From NCBI GenBank assembly GCA_018333605.1, contig JAGXSV010000075.1, forward strand, positions 23,202 to 87,201: a stretch of DNA of 64,000 nt, given 5' to 3'. Positions 51,834 to 60,833 of this stretch are shown here, one piece after another. Position numbers and translations under genes: made by a program. Source of the DNA: Hydrogenophaga sp. Its GTDB lineage: Bacteria; Pseudomonadota; Gammaproteobacteria; Burkholderiales; Burkholderiaceae_C. The first letter of the stretch is position 1; every line of letters begins with the position of its first letter. The notes under the pieces are model-generated. The model did no database searches, was not told the origin of the DNA, and saw nothing but the letters and a program-made list of their open reading frames with translations.

Positions 51834-52841
51834 ATGAATATTGTGATTCTTGATGACTATCAGGACGCCGTCCGCAAGCTGCGTTGCGCCGAGAAGCTGG
51901 AGCCCTATCCAGCCAAGGTGTTCACCAATACGGTCAAGGGTGTAGGTCAGCTGTCTGTGCGTTTGCGCGATGCGGACATAGTGGTCCTCATTCGTGAGCG
52001 AACCCAGGTGACGCGACAACTTATCGAGAAGTTGCCTCGTCTGAAATTGATCGCCCAAACTGGTCGTGTAGGCCCCCACCTTGATGTCGCCGCATGCACC
52101 GAAAGGGGTATCGCAGTGGCAGAGGGAGTGGGTTCACCCGTGTCTACAGCGGAGCTGACCTGGGCCTTGATCATGGCCTCAATGCGACGCATTCCGCAAT
52201 ACGTGGCAAACCTAAAACACGGCGCATGGCAGCAATCAGGGCTCAAGTCTTCGTCAATGCCCGTTAATTTTGGCTTGGGCATGGTGCTCAGGGGAAAGAC
52301 ATTGGGTATCTGGAGCTATGGCCGCATAGGTTCATTGGTCGCAGGTTACGGCCGGGCGTTCGGCATGCGCGTCATGGTTTGGGGTAGTGATGCATCGCGA
52401 GCCCGAGCCGCTGCGGACGGCTACGACGTGGCGACCAGCAAGGATGTTTTTTTTGAAACGGCCGATGTGCTCTCACTGCACCTTCGGCTGGTTGAAAGTA
52501 ATGTTGGATGTGTGACGCTGGAGGACCTCTCGCGAATGAAGCCTTCATCTCTCCTTGTCAATACCTCGCGTGCAGAACTCATTGCGCCAGAGGCCTTGCT
52601 GGCCGGCTTGAACCGTGGACGACCCGGCATGGCTGCCGTCGATGTCTTCGAGTCCGAACCGATTTTGCAGGGTCACGCTCTCCTAAGGCTCGAGAACTGT
52701 ATCTGTACTCCTCATATCGGTTATGTTGAGCAGGATAGTTATGAGTCCTACTTTGCCTCGGCTTTTGAGAACATAGTCAATTACATAAAAGGCACGCCGA
52801 TCAATATCGTTAACCCGGGGGCTCTTCAGGTTCGGCGGTGA
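51834..52841 (+). CDS. D-2-hydroxyacid dehydrogenase (phosphoglycerate-dehydrogenase-like)
   Basis: A 335 aa NAD-dependent oxidoreductase fold. Catalytic Arg (VNTSRAELI), Glu (DVFESEP) and His (CTPHIGYVEQD) are present. The dinucleotide motif is GIWSYGRIG, with Ser in place of the first Gly of GxGxxG, so cofactor binding may be altered. The substrate is not predictable. It is isolated, with an unexplained 226-base convergent gap before ppx. Confidence 0.88.
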   Translation: MNIVILDDYQDAVRKLRCAEKLEPYPAKVFTNTVKGVGQLSVRLRDADIVVLIRERTQVTRQLIEKLPRLKLIAQTGRVGPHLDVAACTERGIAVAEGVGSPVSTAELTWALIMASMRRIPQYVANLKHGAWQQSGLKSSSMPVNFGLGMVLRGKTLGIWSYGRIGSLVAGYGRAFGMRVMVWGSDASRARAAADGYDVATSKDVFFETADVLSLHLRLVESNVGCVTLEDLSRMKPSSLLVNTSRAELIAPEALLAGLNRGRPGMAAVDVFESEPILQGHALLRLENCICTPHIGYVEQDSYESYFASAFENIVNYIKGTPINIVNPGALQVRR

Positions 52842-53067
52842 GTCGGGTCACAGCCGCTCTGGCCACCGTTGGGCACGTTGCGAAAGGTTTTTGCCAGGCG
52901 CTTCGTGGCATATTGCACGTACGACCTGGCAGTTGAAACAACTCCGAATCAATTCGCGGCAGACCTCTACTTGCGCCGCACGGCGCGGCGTTTCCTGCCG
53001 ACGCACCCTTCGTCTGCTGCGATGCCTGGCAGGCTCTGCGTCGGTTTGACGCCGCAGTGGCTTGGTG

Positions 53068-54552
53068 TCAGCGGATGTCGGCTGTGAATTTCCAGGCCGT
53101 TTTTTGCCAAGCCAAAACCTCTTCGCCCAGCAGCCATGCAGACTGTGGGTATCGTTTGGCCCAACCTGGGTTGGTGGACAGTTTGAAAGCGCCCGGCTTG
53201 AAGTTGAGTTTGACCGACTCGTGTTCTGGCATCTGTCGGGCGTGGCACAGAAGCACCGCTAAGCGCAGGCTCATGAGTTGCTTGGCGAAAAGCTCGTCGT
53301 TCAGTGACTGATCCAGTTTGCGCAGTTTGCCACGCTGGCCCAGCACCAGTTGGCTCATGCGGTGCAGTTCAGGTAACGAAAAGCCCGGAGCATCGACGTT
53401 GTCCAGGATGTAGGCGCCGTGGTGGTGAGACCTGTCATGCGATATGTGCGTGCCGATCTCGTGCAGTCGTGCGGCCCAAGCCAGCTTTTGCGAATAACGT
53501 TCGTTTTGCGTATCCAGCGTCTCAATTTGGGCAAACAGCGCTGTGCTCACGGCGCTGACGCGCTGCGCCTGCGCTTCGTCGACCGAAAAGCGTGCGGCCA
53601 GCCATTGCACTGTGCGCTCGCGCACGTCACCACCGTCTGTTTCCCGATCGATCAGATCGTACAGTGCACCATGGCGCAGCGCACCCTGGGCGGGCACCAT
53701 TTGCTGAATGTCAAAAAGGTCAAAAATCGCGCGCAACACGCTCACGCCGCCGCCGAGCACTGGGCGGCGGTCGTCCTTCAGGCCTTCCATTTTGAGTTGG
53801 TCGACATCAACCCCCTTTATCAGGCGCTCCACGAGCCAGTCGAGTCCGGACCGCGTGATGACCCCCGATGCCCAGCCGTTGGCCGCCAGCAGGTCCGCCA
53901 CAGCGCCTACTGTTCCTGACGAGCCATACGCCACGCTCCACTTTGATGGAGGGAAATTGTCCAGCGCTTGGTCAAGCACCGCCTTTGCTGCAATTTCAGA
54001 CGTTTTGAACGCAGCCATGGTGAACTGGCCTTTGGGGAAATAGCGGGTTGACCAAGCCACGCTGCCCAGGTGGTAGGACTCCATGAGGTTGGCCTGGTAG
54101 CCCTGACCCAGAATCATCTCCGTGGACCTGCCCCCGATGTCGACCACCAGCCGTTTCTCGTCTGACTGGGGTAACAAGCGCGAAACCCCCTGATAAATGA
54201 GGCGCGCTTCTTCATGCCCGGAAACCACTTCAATCACAAAGCCCAGAATGGTCTGGGCTTTCTGCAGGAATTCATCGCGGTTGTTAGCCTCTCGCAGGGT
54301 TTGTGTGGCGACAGCACGCACTTGCTGTTTCTTGAACCCGTGCAGACGCTCTGCAAAGCGTGCCAGGCATTCCCAGCCGCGCTCCATGGCAGCTAAGCTC
54401 AGATTTTTGTCTTCATCCAGGCCGTTGCCCTGCCGGACGGTTTCCTTGATGTATTCAATCCGCTCGATATGACCCGAGTGGTAGCGACCAATTTCAAGCC
54501 GGAAGCTGTTGGAGCCGAGGTCGATGGCGGCGAGTAGGGTACCGTTTTGCAT
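53068..54552 (-). CDS. ppx: Exopolyphosphatase of the Ppx/GppA family
   Basis: About 494 aa from ATG 54552 (MQNGTLLAAIDLGSNSFRLEIG); the longer track start at 54708 adds unrelated residues. ASKHA-type phosphatase motifs DLGSNSFR, DIGGRSTEM and the GSSGTV region are clear, with a C-terminal HD-like region (LHEIGTHISHDRSHHHGAYI). It degrades inorganic polyphosphate or pppGpp. It is divergent from the phosphate operon pst, which fits a role in phosphate metabolism. Confidence 0.94.
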   Translation of the reverse strand: MQNGTLLAAIDLGSNSFRLEIGRYHSGHIERIEYIKETVRQGNGLDEDKNLSLAAMERGWECLARFAERLHGFKKQQVRAVATQTLREANNRDEFLQKAQTILGFVIEVVSGHEEARLIYQGVSRLLPQSDEKRLVVDIGGRSTEMILGQGYQANLMESYHLGSVAWSTRYFPKGQFTMAAFKTSEIAAKAVLDQALDNFPPSKWSVAYGSSGTVGAVADLLAANGWASGVITRSGLDWLVERLIKGVDVDQLKMEGLKDDRRPVLGGGVSVLRAIFDLFDIQQMVPAQGALRHGALYDLIDRETDGGDVRERTVQWLAARFSVDEAQAQRVSAVSTALFAQIETLDTQNERYSQKLAWAARLHEIGTHISHDRSHHHGAYILDNVDAPGFSLPELHRMSQLVLGQRGKLRKLDQSLNDELFAKQLMSLRLAVLLCHARQMPEHESVKLNFKPGAFKLSTNPGWAKRYPQSAWLLGEEVLAWQKTAWKFTADIR

Positions 54553-55357
54553 GGGGATTCGGGACTGGCCAAAACACTCAGGCCAGTATTGCGGAGATCG
54601 TTGGATTGCACGGATTGTGACGCATCGAAAGCCCCTGGATCCTGCTCCGTTGATCCGCTGAGCTTGTTCCAAGGCGCCATGTGAATCCATCGATAGGCAC
54701 TGATGCATTAAAAAATGGTTACTGGCAAGCCGTTTTGAAAAAAATCAAGCAGGAAAACTCTCAAAGACTCCGCATCGCCGAGCAAACTGCTCGTCACAGC
54801 AGTCCAGTCAGTTGAGGCCTTGGGTGGTTCGTGCTCGTTGAAGTAGCGTCAGGCCGCGCCAGCAACAAAAGAAGAGGCCAGGGTGACTGCGCGGCCTGGG
54901 GTGGGCGCCGAGCTGTTGGCTTGGGTTGGTGCGCTTGCCGGCGATCTGTGGCCTGATGATCGCCAAACCGACGACTGGAAAAGGGGTGGGCTCTGGCGGC
55001 TATTGCTAACGCATTACTGATAGCAAAGTGACACATGCGCCGCGAGGTAAGAGGCCAGACTGCCCGCCCCACCGTTGAGCACTTCCAGGGTAAATTTCAT
55101 AGGCTTTTTTTCTGCCCGAGCCTATGGCTTTGAACAAACTGTGCGTTTTGTCAAGCGAGCCGGGTAATGAAGGTCGGCGTGGTTTGCTCGCGGCGTTCAG
55201 GCATTCTTTTGAAATGCCTGGGTGCGAGCGGGTTCTTGTGGTTCATGGAGATGTCATGGCCGCGAAGAGCCAAGCAGTCGGATGCATGCTCCCATAGGAC
55301 TCCGACAGACATTCGGGGCATCTCATGCGTCGCGTCGGTCGTTCAGCTGTTTTGTGA
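54553..55357. other. Long intergenic region between ppx and pst
   Basis: No recognisable gene in about 800 bases. The ORF 54794-55072 on the minus strand lacks a known domain. A 28-codon minus-strand frame (55100 to 55014, start MKFTLEVLNGG, stop TAA) is possible but has no good ribosome site. The right end leads into the Pho box. Confidence 0.45.
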
Positions 55358-55391
55358 CTGTCACGATCTTGTCACATTGAATCCCTAAAGT
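55358..55391 (+). promoter_or_regulatory. pstS: Pho box and -10 of the pst operon
   Basis: CTGTCAC-GATC-TTGTCAC is a canonical PhoB site (two 7-base repeats, 4-base spacer). TAAAGT, ten bases further on, is a plausible -10, and pstS starts 40 bases after that. Phospho-PhoB, encoded at the end of the same block, should activate here. Confidence 0.88.
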
Positions 55392-55430
55392 TCAATTTGT
55401 GAATTTGCTTCAACAACCGAAAGGATTCTC

Positions 55431-56465
55431 ATGAACACCAAACGTACCCTGCTCAAGACCGTGGCTGCTGCCGCGTTCGCGTCTTTCGCCATGGGCTCTG
55501 CCCTGGCTGCGGATATCACCGGCGCTGGCGCCACATTCCCGTTCCCCATTTACGCTAAGTGGGCTGAGGCCTACAAAAAAGAAACTGGTGTTGGCCTGAA
55601 CTACCAGTCCATCGGTTCGTCGGGCGGTATTCGCCAGATCCGCGCCAAAACGGTGGCTTTCGGTGCCACCGATGCCCCGGTGTCGGGCGCCGACCTGGAT
55701 AGGGACGGTATGGTGCAGTTCCCCGCCATCATTGGTGGTACCGTGCCTGTCTTCAACCTGACCGGCTTCGCCAAGGGTGAGTTGCGTGTCACGGGCCCTG
55801 TGTTGGCCGAAATGTTCATGGGCAAGATCAGCAAGTGGAACGACCCCAAGCTGGCCGCTTTGAACCCCGGCAAGAAGCTGCCTGACACAACCATCACCGT
55901 GGTGCACCGCGCCGACGGTTCGGGTACCACCTTCAACTGGACCGACTACCTGGCCACGGTCAGCAAGGACTGGCTTGATACCGTGGGCCGTGGCGCTGCC
56001 GTCAAGTGGCCAGCTCCCACCTCCATTGGTGGCCGTGGCAACGAAGGCGTTGCAGCCTTGGTGAGCCGCACCAGCGGTTCCTTGGGTTATGTGGAATACG
56101 CCTACGCCAAGCGCAACAACATCCCCGTGATGGCGCTGCAGAACAAAGATGGCAACTTCGTGATGCCCAGCGATGATGCTTTCGCTGCTGCGGCTGCCGG
56201 TGCTGACTGGTTCAGCGTGCCTGGCATGGGTTTGTCGATCGTGAACCAGGCGGGCGCACAGGCCTACCCGGTGTCCACGGCCTCTTTTATCCTGATGTAC
56301 AAGGAGCCAAGCAACAAAGTTGAAAGCGCCGAAGTGCTGAAGTTCTTCGACTGGGCTTTCAAGAACGGCAAGGGCATGGCAGCTGAGTTGGACTACGTGC
56401 CACTGCCTGACGCTCTGACCGCCCAGATCCGCCAGCGCGTTTGGTCGCAAATCAAAAACAAGTAA
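55431..56465 (+). CDS. pstS: Phosphate ABC transporter, periplasmic binding protein PstS
   Basis: A 344 aa protein with a clear signal peptide cut after ALA (about residue 26; MNTKRTLLKTVAAAAFASF). GAGATFPFPIYAKW, IGSSGGIRQI and HRADGSGTTFNWTDYL are phosphate-binding loops. First gene of pstSCAB-phoU-phoBR, under the Pho box; a hairpin after its stop may favour its high expression relative to the rest. Confidence 0.97.
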   Translation: MNTKRTLLKTVAAAAFASFAMGSALAADITGAGATFPFPIYAKWAEAYKKETGVGLNYQSIGSSGGIRQIRAKTVAFGATDAPVSGADLDRDGMVQFPAIIGGTVPVFNLTGFAKGELRVTGPVLAEMFMGKISKWNDPKLAALNPGKKLPDTTITVVHRADGSGTTFNWTDYLATVSKDWLDTVGRGAAVKWPAPTSIGGRGNEGVAALVSRTSGSLGYVEYAYAKRNNIPVMALQNKDGNFVMPSDDAFAAAAAGADWFSVPGMGLSIVNQAGAQAYPVSTASFILMYKEPSNKVESAEVLKFFDWAFKNGKGMAAELDYVPLPDALTAQIRQRVWSQIKNK

Positions 56466-56498
56466 TTGTTGTTCGGAGGGCCTGCCAAGTCGGGCCCC

Positions 56499-56534
56499 AA
56501 GCCACCGCCGCCTTGAAAAGGTAGGCGGTGGTTT
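56499..56534 (+). terminator. Intercistronic hairpin after pstS
   Basis: CCACCGCC pairs with GGCGGTGG and is followed by TTTGCTGTT, between pstS and pstC. The short T run suggests partial termination or RNA-end protection. Confidence 0.55.
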
Positions 56535-56567
56535 GCTGTTCCCTTCTGGTTAAATCAGGGATCCTGT

Positions 56568-57578
56568 ATGACTGCCACCGCGACCATGAAATCGTCCCAT
56601 AAAACCTCGTCCTCCTCTTCCGATCTGCCCAGTGCCTCCATGGCGGCCGTGGCGAAGAAGCAGCGATTGCAAGACAGCATTTTCCACCGCTTGACGCAGA
56701 CGTTCTCGCTGCTGGTGCTGGCGGCGCTGGTGGGCATCATCGTCTCGCTGTTCTACAACGCTTGGCCCACGTTCGCCAAGTTTGGTGCCCACTTCCTCTG
56801 GTATGTCGAGTGGGACATCGTCAACGAAGAGTTTGGTGCTGCGATCTCCATCGTCGGCACCGTGCTCAGCGCCGGCATTGCCCTGCTGCTGGCTGTTCCG
56901 CTGGCCTTTGGTATTGCGGTGTTTTTGACCGAAACCTGCCCCGTCTGGCTACGTCGCCCGCTGGGCACCGCCATTGAATTGTTGGCGGCCGTGCCATCCA
57001 TCATCTACGGCATGTTTGGCCTGTTTGTGTTTGCGCCGGTGTTTGCCGATTACTTGCAGGTACCCCTGCAAAGCGTGCTGGGCGGCATGCCCCTCGTGGG
57101 CTGGTTGTTCGGTGGTGCCACCAACGGCCTGGGCATCATGGCCGCCGGCATCATCCTCGCCTTCATGGTGCTCCCGTTTGTGGCTGCGGTCATGCGCGAT
57201 GTGTTTGAAATCACCCCACCGATTTTGCGCGAGTCGGCCTATGGCTTGGGTTGCACCACCTGGGAAGTGGTGGGCAAGGTGGTGCTGCCTTACACCCAGA
57301 AGGGCGTGATCGGCGGCGTCATGCTCGGCCTGGGCCGAGCACTGGGAGAAACCATGGCGGTGACATTCGTGATTGGCAACGCCAACCGCATGCCGGGTTC
57401 GCTTTTCTCACCCGGAACGTCCATTGCCTCGGTTCTTGCCAACGAGTTTGGCGAGGCCGAAGGCCTGCATTTCAACACCCTGTTTGCCCTGGGCTTCCTG
57501 CTGTTCTGCATCACGTTTGTGGTGCTGGCTATGGCCAAACTGTTGATCATGCGGGCCGAAAAGGCCAAGGGTACCTAA
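56568..57578 (+). CDS. pstC: Phosphate ABC transporter permease PstC
   Basis: A 336 aa inner-membrane protein with an N-terminal Ser/Thr-rich cytoplasmic tail and six membrane helices. [20 protein letters not shown] and [12 protein letters not shown] are the EAA-type loop that docks PstB. Between pstS and pstA. Confidence 0.96.
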   Translation: MTATATMKSSHKTSSSSSDLPSASMAAVAKKQRLQDSIFHRLTQTFSLLVLAALVGIIVSLFYNAWPTFAKFGAHFLWYVEWDIVNEEFGAAISIVGTVLSAGIALLLAVPLAFGIAVFLTETCPVWLRRPLGTAIELLAAVPSIIYGMFGLFVFAPVFADYLQVPLQSVLGGMPLVGWLFGGATNGLGIMAAGIILAFMVLPFVAAVMRDVFEITPPILRESAYGLGCTTWEVVGKVVLPYTQKGVIGGVMLGLGRALGETMAVTFVIGNANRMPGSLFSPGTSIASVLANEFGEAEGLHFNTLFALGFLLFCITFVVLAMAKLLIMRAEKAKGT

Positions 57579-57623
57579 GGCGGCCTGCCGCGCCCCTGCA
57601 GCACACAAGCAAAGAACACCACC

Positions 57624-58481
57624 ATGCAACTGAACTCCACCCCCCTGTACCGCCGCCGCCAGCGCACCAACTTGATTGGGCTGACGCTTTCGATGGGCGC
57701 CATGACCTTGGGCCTCATCGCACTGCTCTGGATCCTTTTTGTGCTGTTTTCCAACGGCATCGCAGCGCTTGAAGTCAGCCTGTTCACGCAGGACACGCCT
57801 GCCCCCGGTTCTGAAGGCGGCGGTTTGCGCAACGCGATCGTTGGCAGTCTGATGATCGTTGGCCTTGCGGTGCTGGTGTCCACGCCCATCGGCATCCTTG
57901 CTGGCATCTACCTCGCCGAGTACGGGGACACCAGCAAGACCGCCGAGTTCACCCGGTTTGTGACCGACATCATGCTGTCGGCACCCAGCATCGTGCTGGG
58001 CCTGTTTGTTTATGCCGTCGCTGTGGCCACGGTGGGCAACTTTTCGGGCTACGCGGGCAGCCTGGCGCTGTCGCTGATCGCGATTCCCGTGGTCATGCGG
58101 ACCACCGAAAATATGCTGCGCCTGGTGCCCGGTAGTCTGCGTGAGGCGGCTTTTTCGCTGGGCGCGCCCCGCTGGAAAGTATCGACCCTGGTGACGCTGC
58201 GCGCCGCCAAGAGCGGTGTCATCACGGGCCTGCTGCTGGCTGTGGCCCGCATCAGCGGCGAGACGGCTCCCTTGCTGTTCACCGCGCTGAACAACCAGTT
58301 TTTCAGCACCAACATGGGCGCCCCCATGGCCAACCTGCCGGTGGTGATCTTCCAGTTCGCCATGAGCCCTTACGACAACTGGATTGACCTGGCTTGGGGC
58401 GGTGCGCTGCTGATCACCTTGGCCGTGCTGGCTCTCAACATCCTGGCCCGCGTTTTCTTCCGCGAAAAAGTTCGCGCTTAA
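57624..58481 (+). CDS. pstA: Phosphate ABC transporter permease PstA
   Basis: A 285 aa inner-membrane protein with six helices. EAAFSLGAPRWKVSTLVTLR and ARISGETAPLLFTAL form the PstB-contacting loop. It pairs with PstC as the channel. Confidence 0.96.
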   Translation: MQLNSTPLYRRRQRTNLIGLTLSMGAMTLGLIALLWILFVLFSNGIAALEVSLFTQDTPAPGSEGGGLRNAIVGSLMIVGLAVLVSTPIGILAGIYLAEYGDTSKTAEFTRFVTDIMLSAPSIVLGLFVYAVAVATVGNFSGYAGSLALSLIAIPVVMRTTENMLRLVPGSLREAAFSLGAPRWKVSTLVTLRAAKSGVITGLLLAVARISGETAPLLFTALNNQFFSTNMGAPMANLPVVIFQFAMSPYDNWIDLAWGGALLITLAVLALNILARVFFREKVRA

Positions 58482-58508
58482 CACCCACACCCGAATTCGG
58501 ACACCACC

Positions 58509-59315
58509 ATGAACGCTACTGCACTGGCACAAGCTCCTTCCCAAGCGGCTGACAAAACGAAGAAAAACGCGCTGGAGGTTCGCAACCTTGATTTCTACTA
58601 CGGCAAATTCCAGGGCCTGAAAAACGTCAACCTCGACATCGAAGAACGCAAGGTCACGGCCTTCATCGGCCCATCGGGCTGCGGCAAGTCCACCCTGCTG
58701 CGGACCTTGAACCGCATGTACAGCTTGTACCCTGGCCAGCGGGCCGAGGGCGAGATCAATTTCTATGGCCAGAACATTCTGGACCCCAAGCAGGATCTGA
58801 ACCTGTTGCGCGCCCGCATTGGCATGGTGTTTCAGAAACCCACGCCGTTTCCCATGACCATCTACGACAACATCGCCTTCGGCGTGAAGTTGTACGAAAA
58901 CCTGAGCAAGGGTGATATGGACGACCGTGTCGAATGGGCGCTGTCCAAAGCCGCGCTGTGGAACGAGGTAAAGGACAAGCTTGGCCAAAACGGCATGAGC
59001 CTCTCGGGTGGTCAGCAGCAACGCCTGTGCATTGCGCGCAGCGTGGCTGTGAAGCCTTCGGTTCTGCTGCTGGATGAGCCCACCTCGGCGCTCGATCCGA
59101 TTTCTACAGGCAAGGTGGAAGAGTTGGTGCACGAACTCAAGAGCGACTACACCATTGCCATCGTCACGCACAACATGCAGCAGGCCGCCCGCTGCAGCGA
59201 CTACACCGCCTACATGTACCTCGGTGAGCTGATCGAGTTCGGCGCCACCGAGCAGATATTCTTCAAACCCCAGCGCACCGAGACCGAGGATTACATCACC
59301 GGTCGTTTCGGCTGA
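58509..59315 (+). CDS. pstB: Phosphate ABC transporter ATPase PstB
   Basis: A 268 aa protein. Walker [19 protein letters not shown], signature [15 protein letters not shown], and Walker [14 protein letters not shown] are intact. It energises uptake through PstCA. The gene is 28 bases after pstA. Confidence 0.98.
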   Translation: MNATALAQAPSQAADKTKKNALEVRNLDFYYGKFQGLKNVNLDIEERKVTAFIGPSGCGKSTLLRTLNRMYSLYPGQRAEGEINFYGQNILDPKQDLNLLRARIGMVFQKPTPFPMTIYDNIAFGVKLYENLSKGDMDDRVEWALSKAALWNEVKDKLGQNGMSLSGGQQQRLCIARSVAVKPSVLLLDEPTSALDPISTGKVEELVHELKSDYTIAIVTHNMQQAARCSDYTAYMYLGELIEFGATEQIFFKPQRTETEDYITGRFG

Positions 59316-59371
59316 TCTGCGCCACCTTGGACGGTTTTGGGTGCCCACCTTTTTGTATCGGGAGAGCTTTC

Positions 59372-60073
59372 ATGAGCGACAAACACATTTCCAGCCAGTT
59401 CGACGCCGAGCTGAACTCCATTTCCACACATGTGCTTGAAATGGGCGGCCTGGTGGAATCGCAGTTGCACCAAGCCGTGTACGCGCTGGTGCACCTCAGT
59501 TTGGAGTCAGCCCAGCAGGTGATCGAAAACGAAGCAAAAATCAACCAGATGGAAGTGCAGATTGACCACGAGATCATCTCAACCATCGGCCGGCGCCAGC
59601 CGACCGCGCGCGACCTGCGTTTTTTGATGGCGATTTCGCGCACCACGCAGAACCTGGAGCGAGCCGGTGACGAGGTGGCGCGCATTGCGCGCATGGTCAA
59701 ATCGATTATCGAAAGCGGTTCGCCGCGCAACCTGCCCAGTTCCGAGTTGCGTGTGGCCGCTGATCTGGCCGCTGCGTTGCTGCGCAAAACACTTGATTCC
59801 TTCGCTCGCCTGGACACCGTCATGGCGGTGGCCATCATCAAAGGTGACGACGAAATTGACCAAGAGTACAACGGCTTTCTTCGCAAGCTCATCACCTACA
59901 TGGTGGAAGATCCCCGCACCATTTCTCCCAGTCTCAACCTGTTGTTCCTGGCCAAAGCAATCGAGCGCGTGGGCGACCATGCCAAGAACATTGCGGAACA
60001 GATCATTTTCATTGTCAAAGGCGAAGATGTGCGCCACACGTCGATGACCAACGTGGAGTCGGTGGCCAGATGA
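59372..60073 (+). CDS. phoU: Phosphate signalling protein PhoU
   Basis: A 233 aa all-helical protein with two repeated three-helix bundles and metal-binding Glu/Asp motifs (ERAGDEVARIARM, ERVGDHAKNIAEQI). It links the Pst transporter to PhoR and represses Pho genes when phosphate is ample. ATG 59372 follows CGGGAGAG; the track start at 59327 is in the pstB spacer. Confidence 0.97.
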   Translation: MSDKHISSQFDAELNSISTHVLEMGGLVESQLHQAVYALVHLSLESAQQVIENEAKINQMEVQIDHEIISTIGRRQPTARDLRFLMAISRTTQNLERAGDEVARIARMVKSIIESGSPRNLPSSELRVAADLAAALLRKTLDSFARLDTVMAVAIIKGDDEIDQEYNGFLRKLITYMVEDPRTISPSLNLLFLAKAIERVGDHAKNIAEQIIFIVKGEDVRHTSMTNVESVAR

Positions 60074-60101
60074 ACAGAGTTCACAGCCTGGGGGCCGTGT
60101 C

Positions 60102-60833
60102 ATGAGAAAGCTTCCCCGCGTCCTGGTGGTTGAAGACGAGCCCGCCATTGCCGAGCTGATCGCTGTCAACCTGCGCCACAACGGTTTTGCACCCACGGTG
60201 GTGTTTGACGGTGCTGCAGCCCAGCGTGAGGTGGACGCTGTGTTGCCCGACGTGATCTTGCTGGACTGGATGTTGCCCGGAGAAAGTGGCGCTGCCCTGG
60301 CGCGGCACTGGCGCAAGCAGGAGCGTACAAAAACCGTGCCCATCTTGATGCTCACGGCGCGCAGCGACGAGTCAGACAAGGTGCAGGGGCTTGACGCAGG
60401 TGCCGACGACTACATCACCAAACCGTTTTCCACGCAGGAGTTGCTGGCCCGCATCCGCGCAGTGTTGCGCCGGCGTGCGCCAGAGATCATCAACGACTCG
60501 GTGCAGGTGGGCGATCTGATGCTCGACGCCGGTACCTATCGCGTCAGCTTTCGCGGGCAGGAGCTGAAGGTCGGGCCGACTGAATTCAAGCTCCTGCACT
60601 ACCTCATGAAGCATGCCGAGCGGGTACATACCCGTGGTACGCTGCTCGACAAGATATGGGGCGACCATGTCTTTATCGAGGAGCGAACCGTGGATGTGCA
60701 TGTCAAACGTTTGAGGGAATCTCTGGGCGAAGCCGCCTCCATGGTGGAGACGGTGCGTGGTGCTGGCTATCGCATCACCGCCGTAACGCACACGGGACGC
60801 CCGGCACGGGATGCCAGTACACCCGTCGCATGA
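60102..60833 (+). CDS. phoB: Phosphate regulon response regulator PhoB
   Basis: A 243 aa OmpR-type regulator. Receiver with EDE at 11-13, phospho-acceptor D55 (VILLDWMLPG) and KPF; C-terminal wHTH from about 135 (VGPTEFKLLHYLMKHAERV, DVHVKRLRESLG). It should bind the Pho box before pstS. Overlaps phoR by ATGA. Confidence 0.97.
   Translation: MRKLPRVLVVEDEPAIAELIAVNLRHNGFAPTVVFDGAAAQREVDAVLPDVILLDWMLPGESGAALARHWRKQERTKTVPILMLTARSDESDKVQGLDAGADDYITKPFSTQELLARIRAVLRRRAPEIINDSVQVGDLMLDAGTYRVSFRGQELKVGPTEFKLLHYLMKHAERVHTRGTLLDKIWGDHVFIEERTVDVHVKRLRESLGEAASMVETVRGAGYRITAVTHTGRPARDASTPVA

Noticed and set aside
54794-55072. 92-codon minus-strand ORF in the ppx-pstS spacer
   Set aside because: Low-complexity composition, no ribosome site and no similarity I recognise.
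57408-59348. 646-codon minus-strand ORF opposite pstC-pstB
   Set aside because: Crosses three well-defined genes on the other strand; composition is that of a shadow frame.
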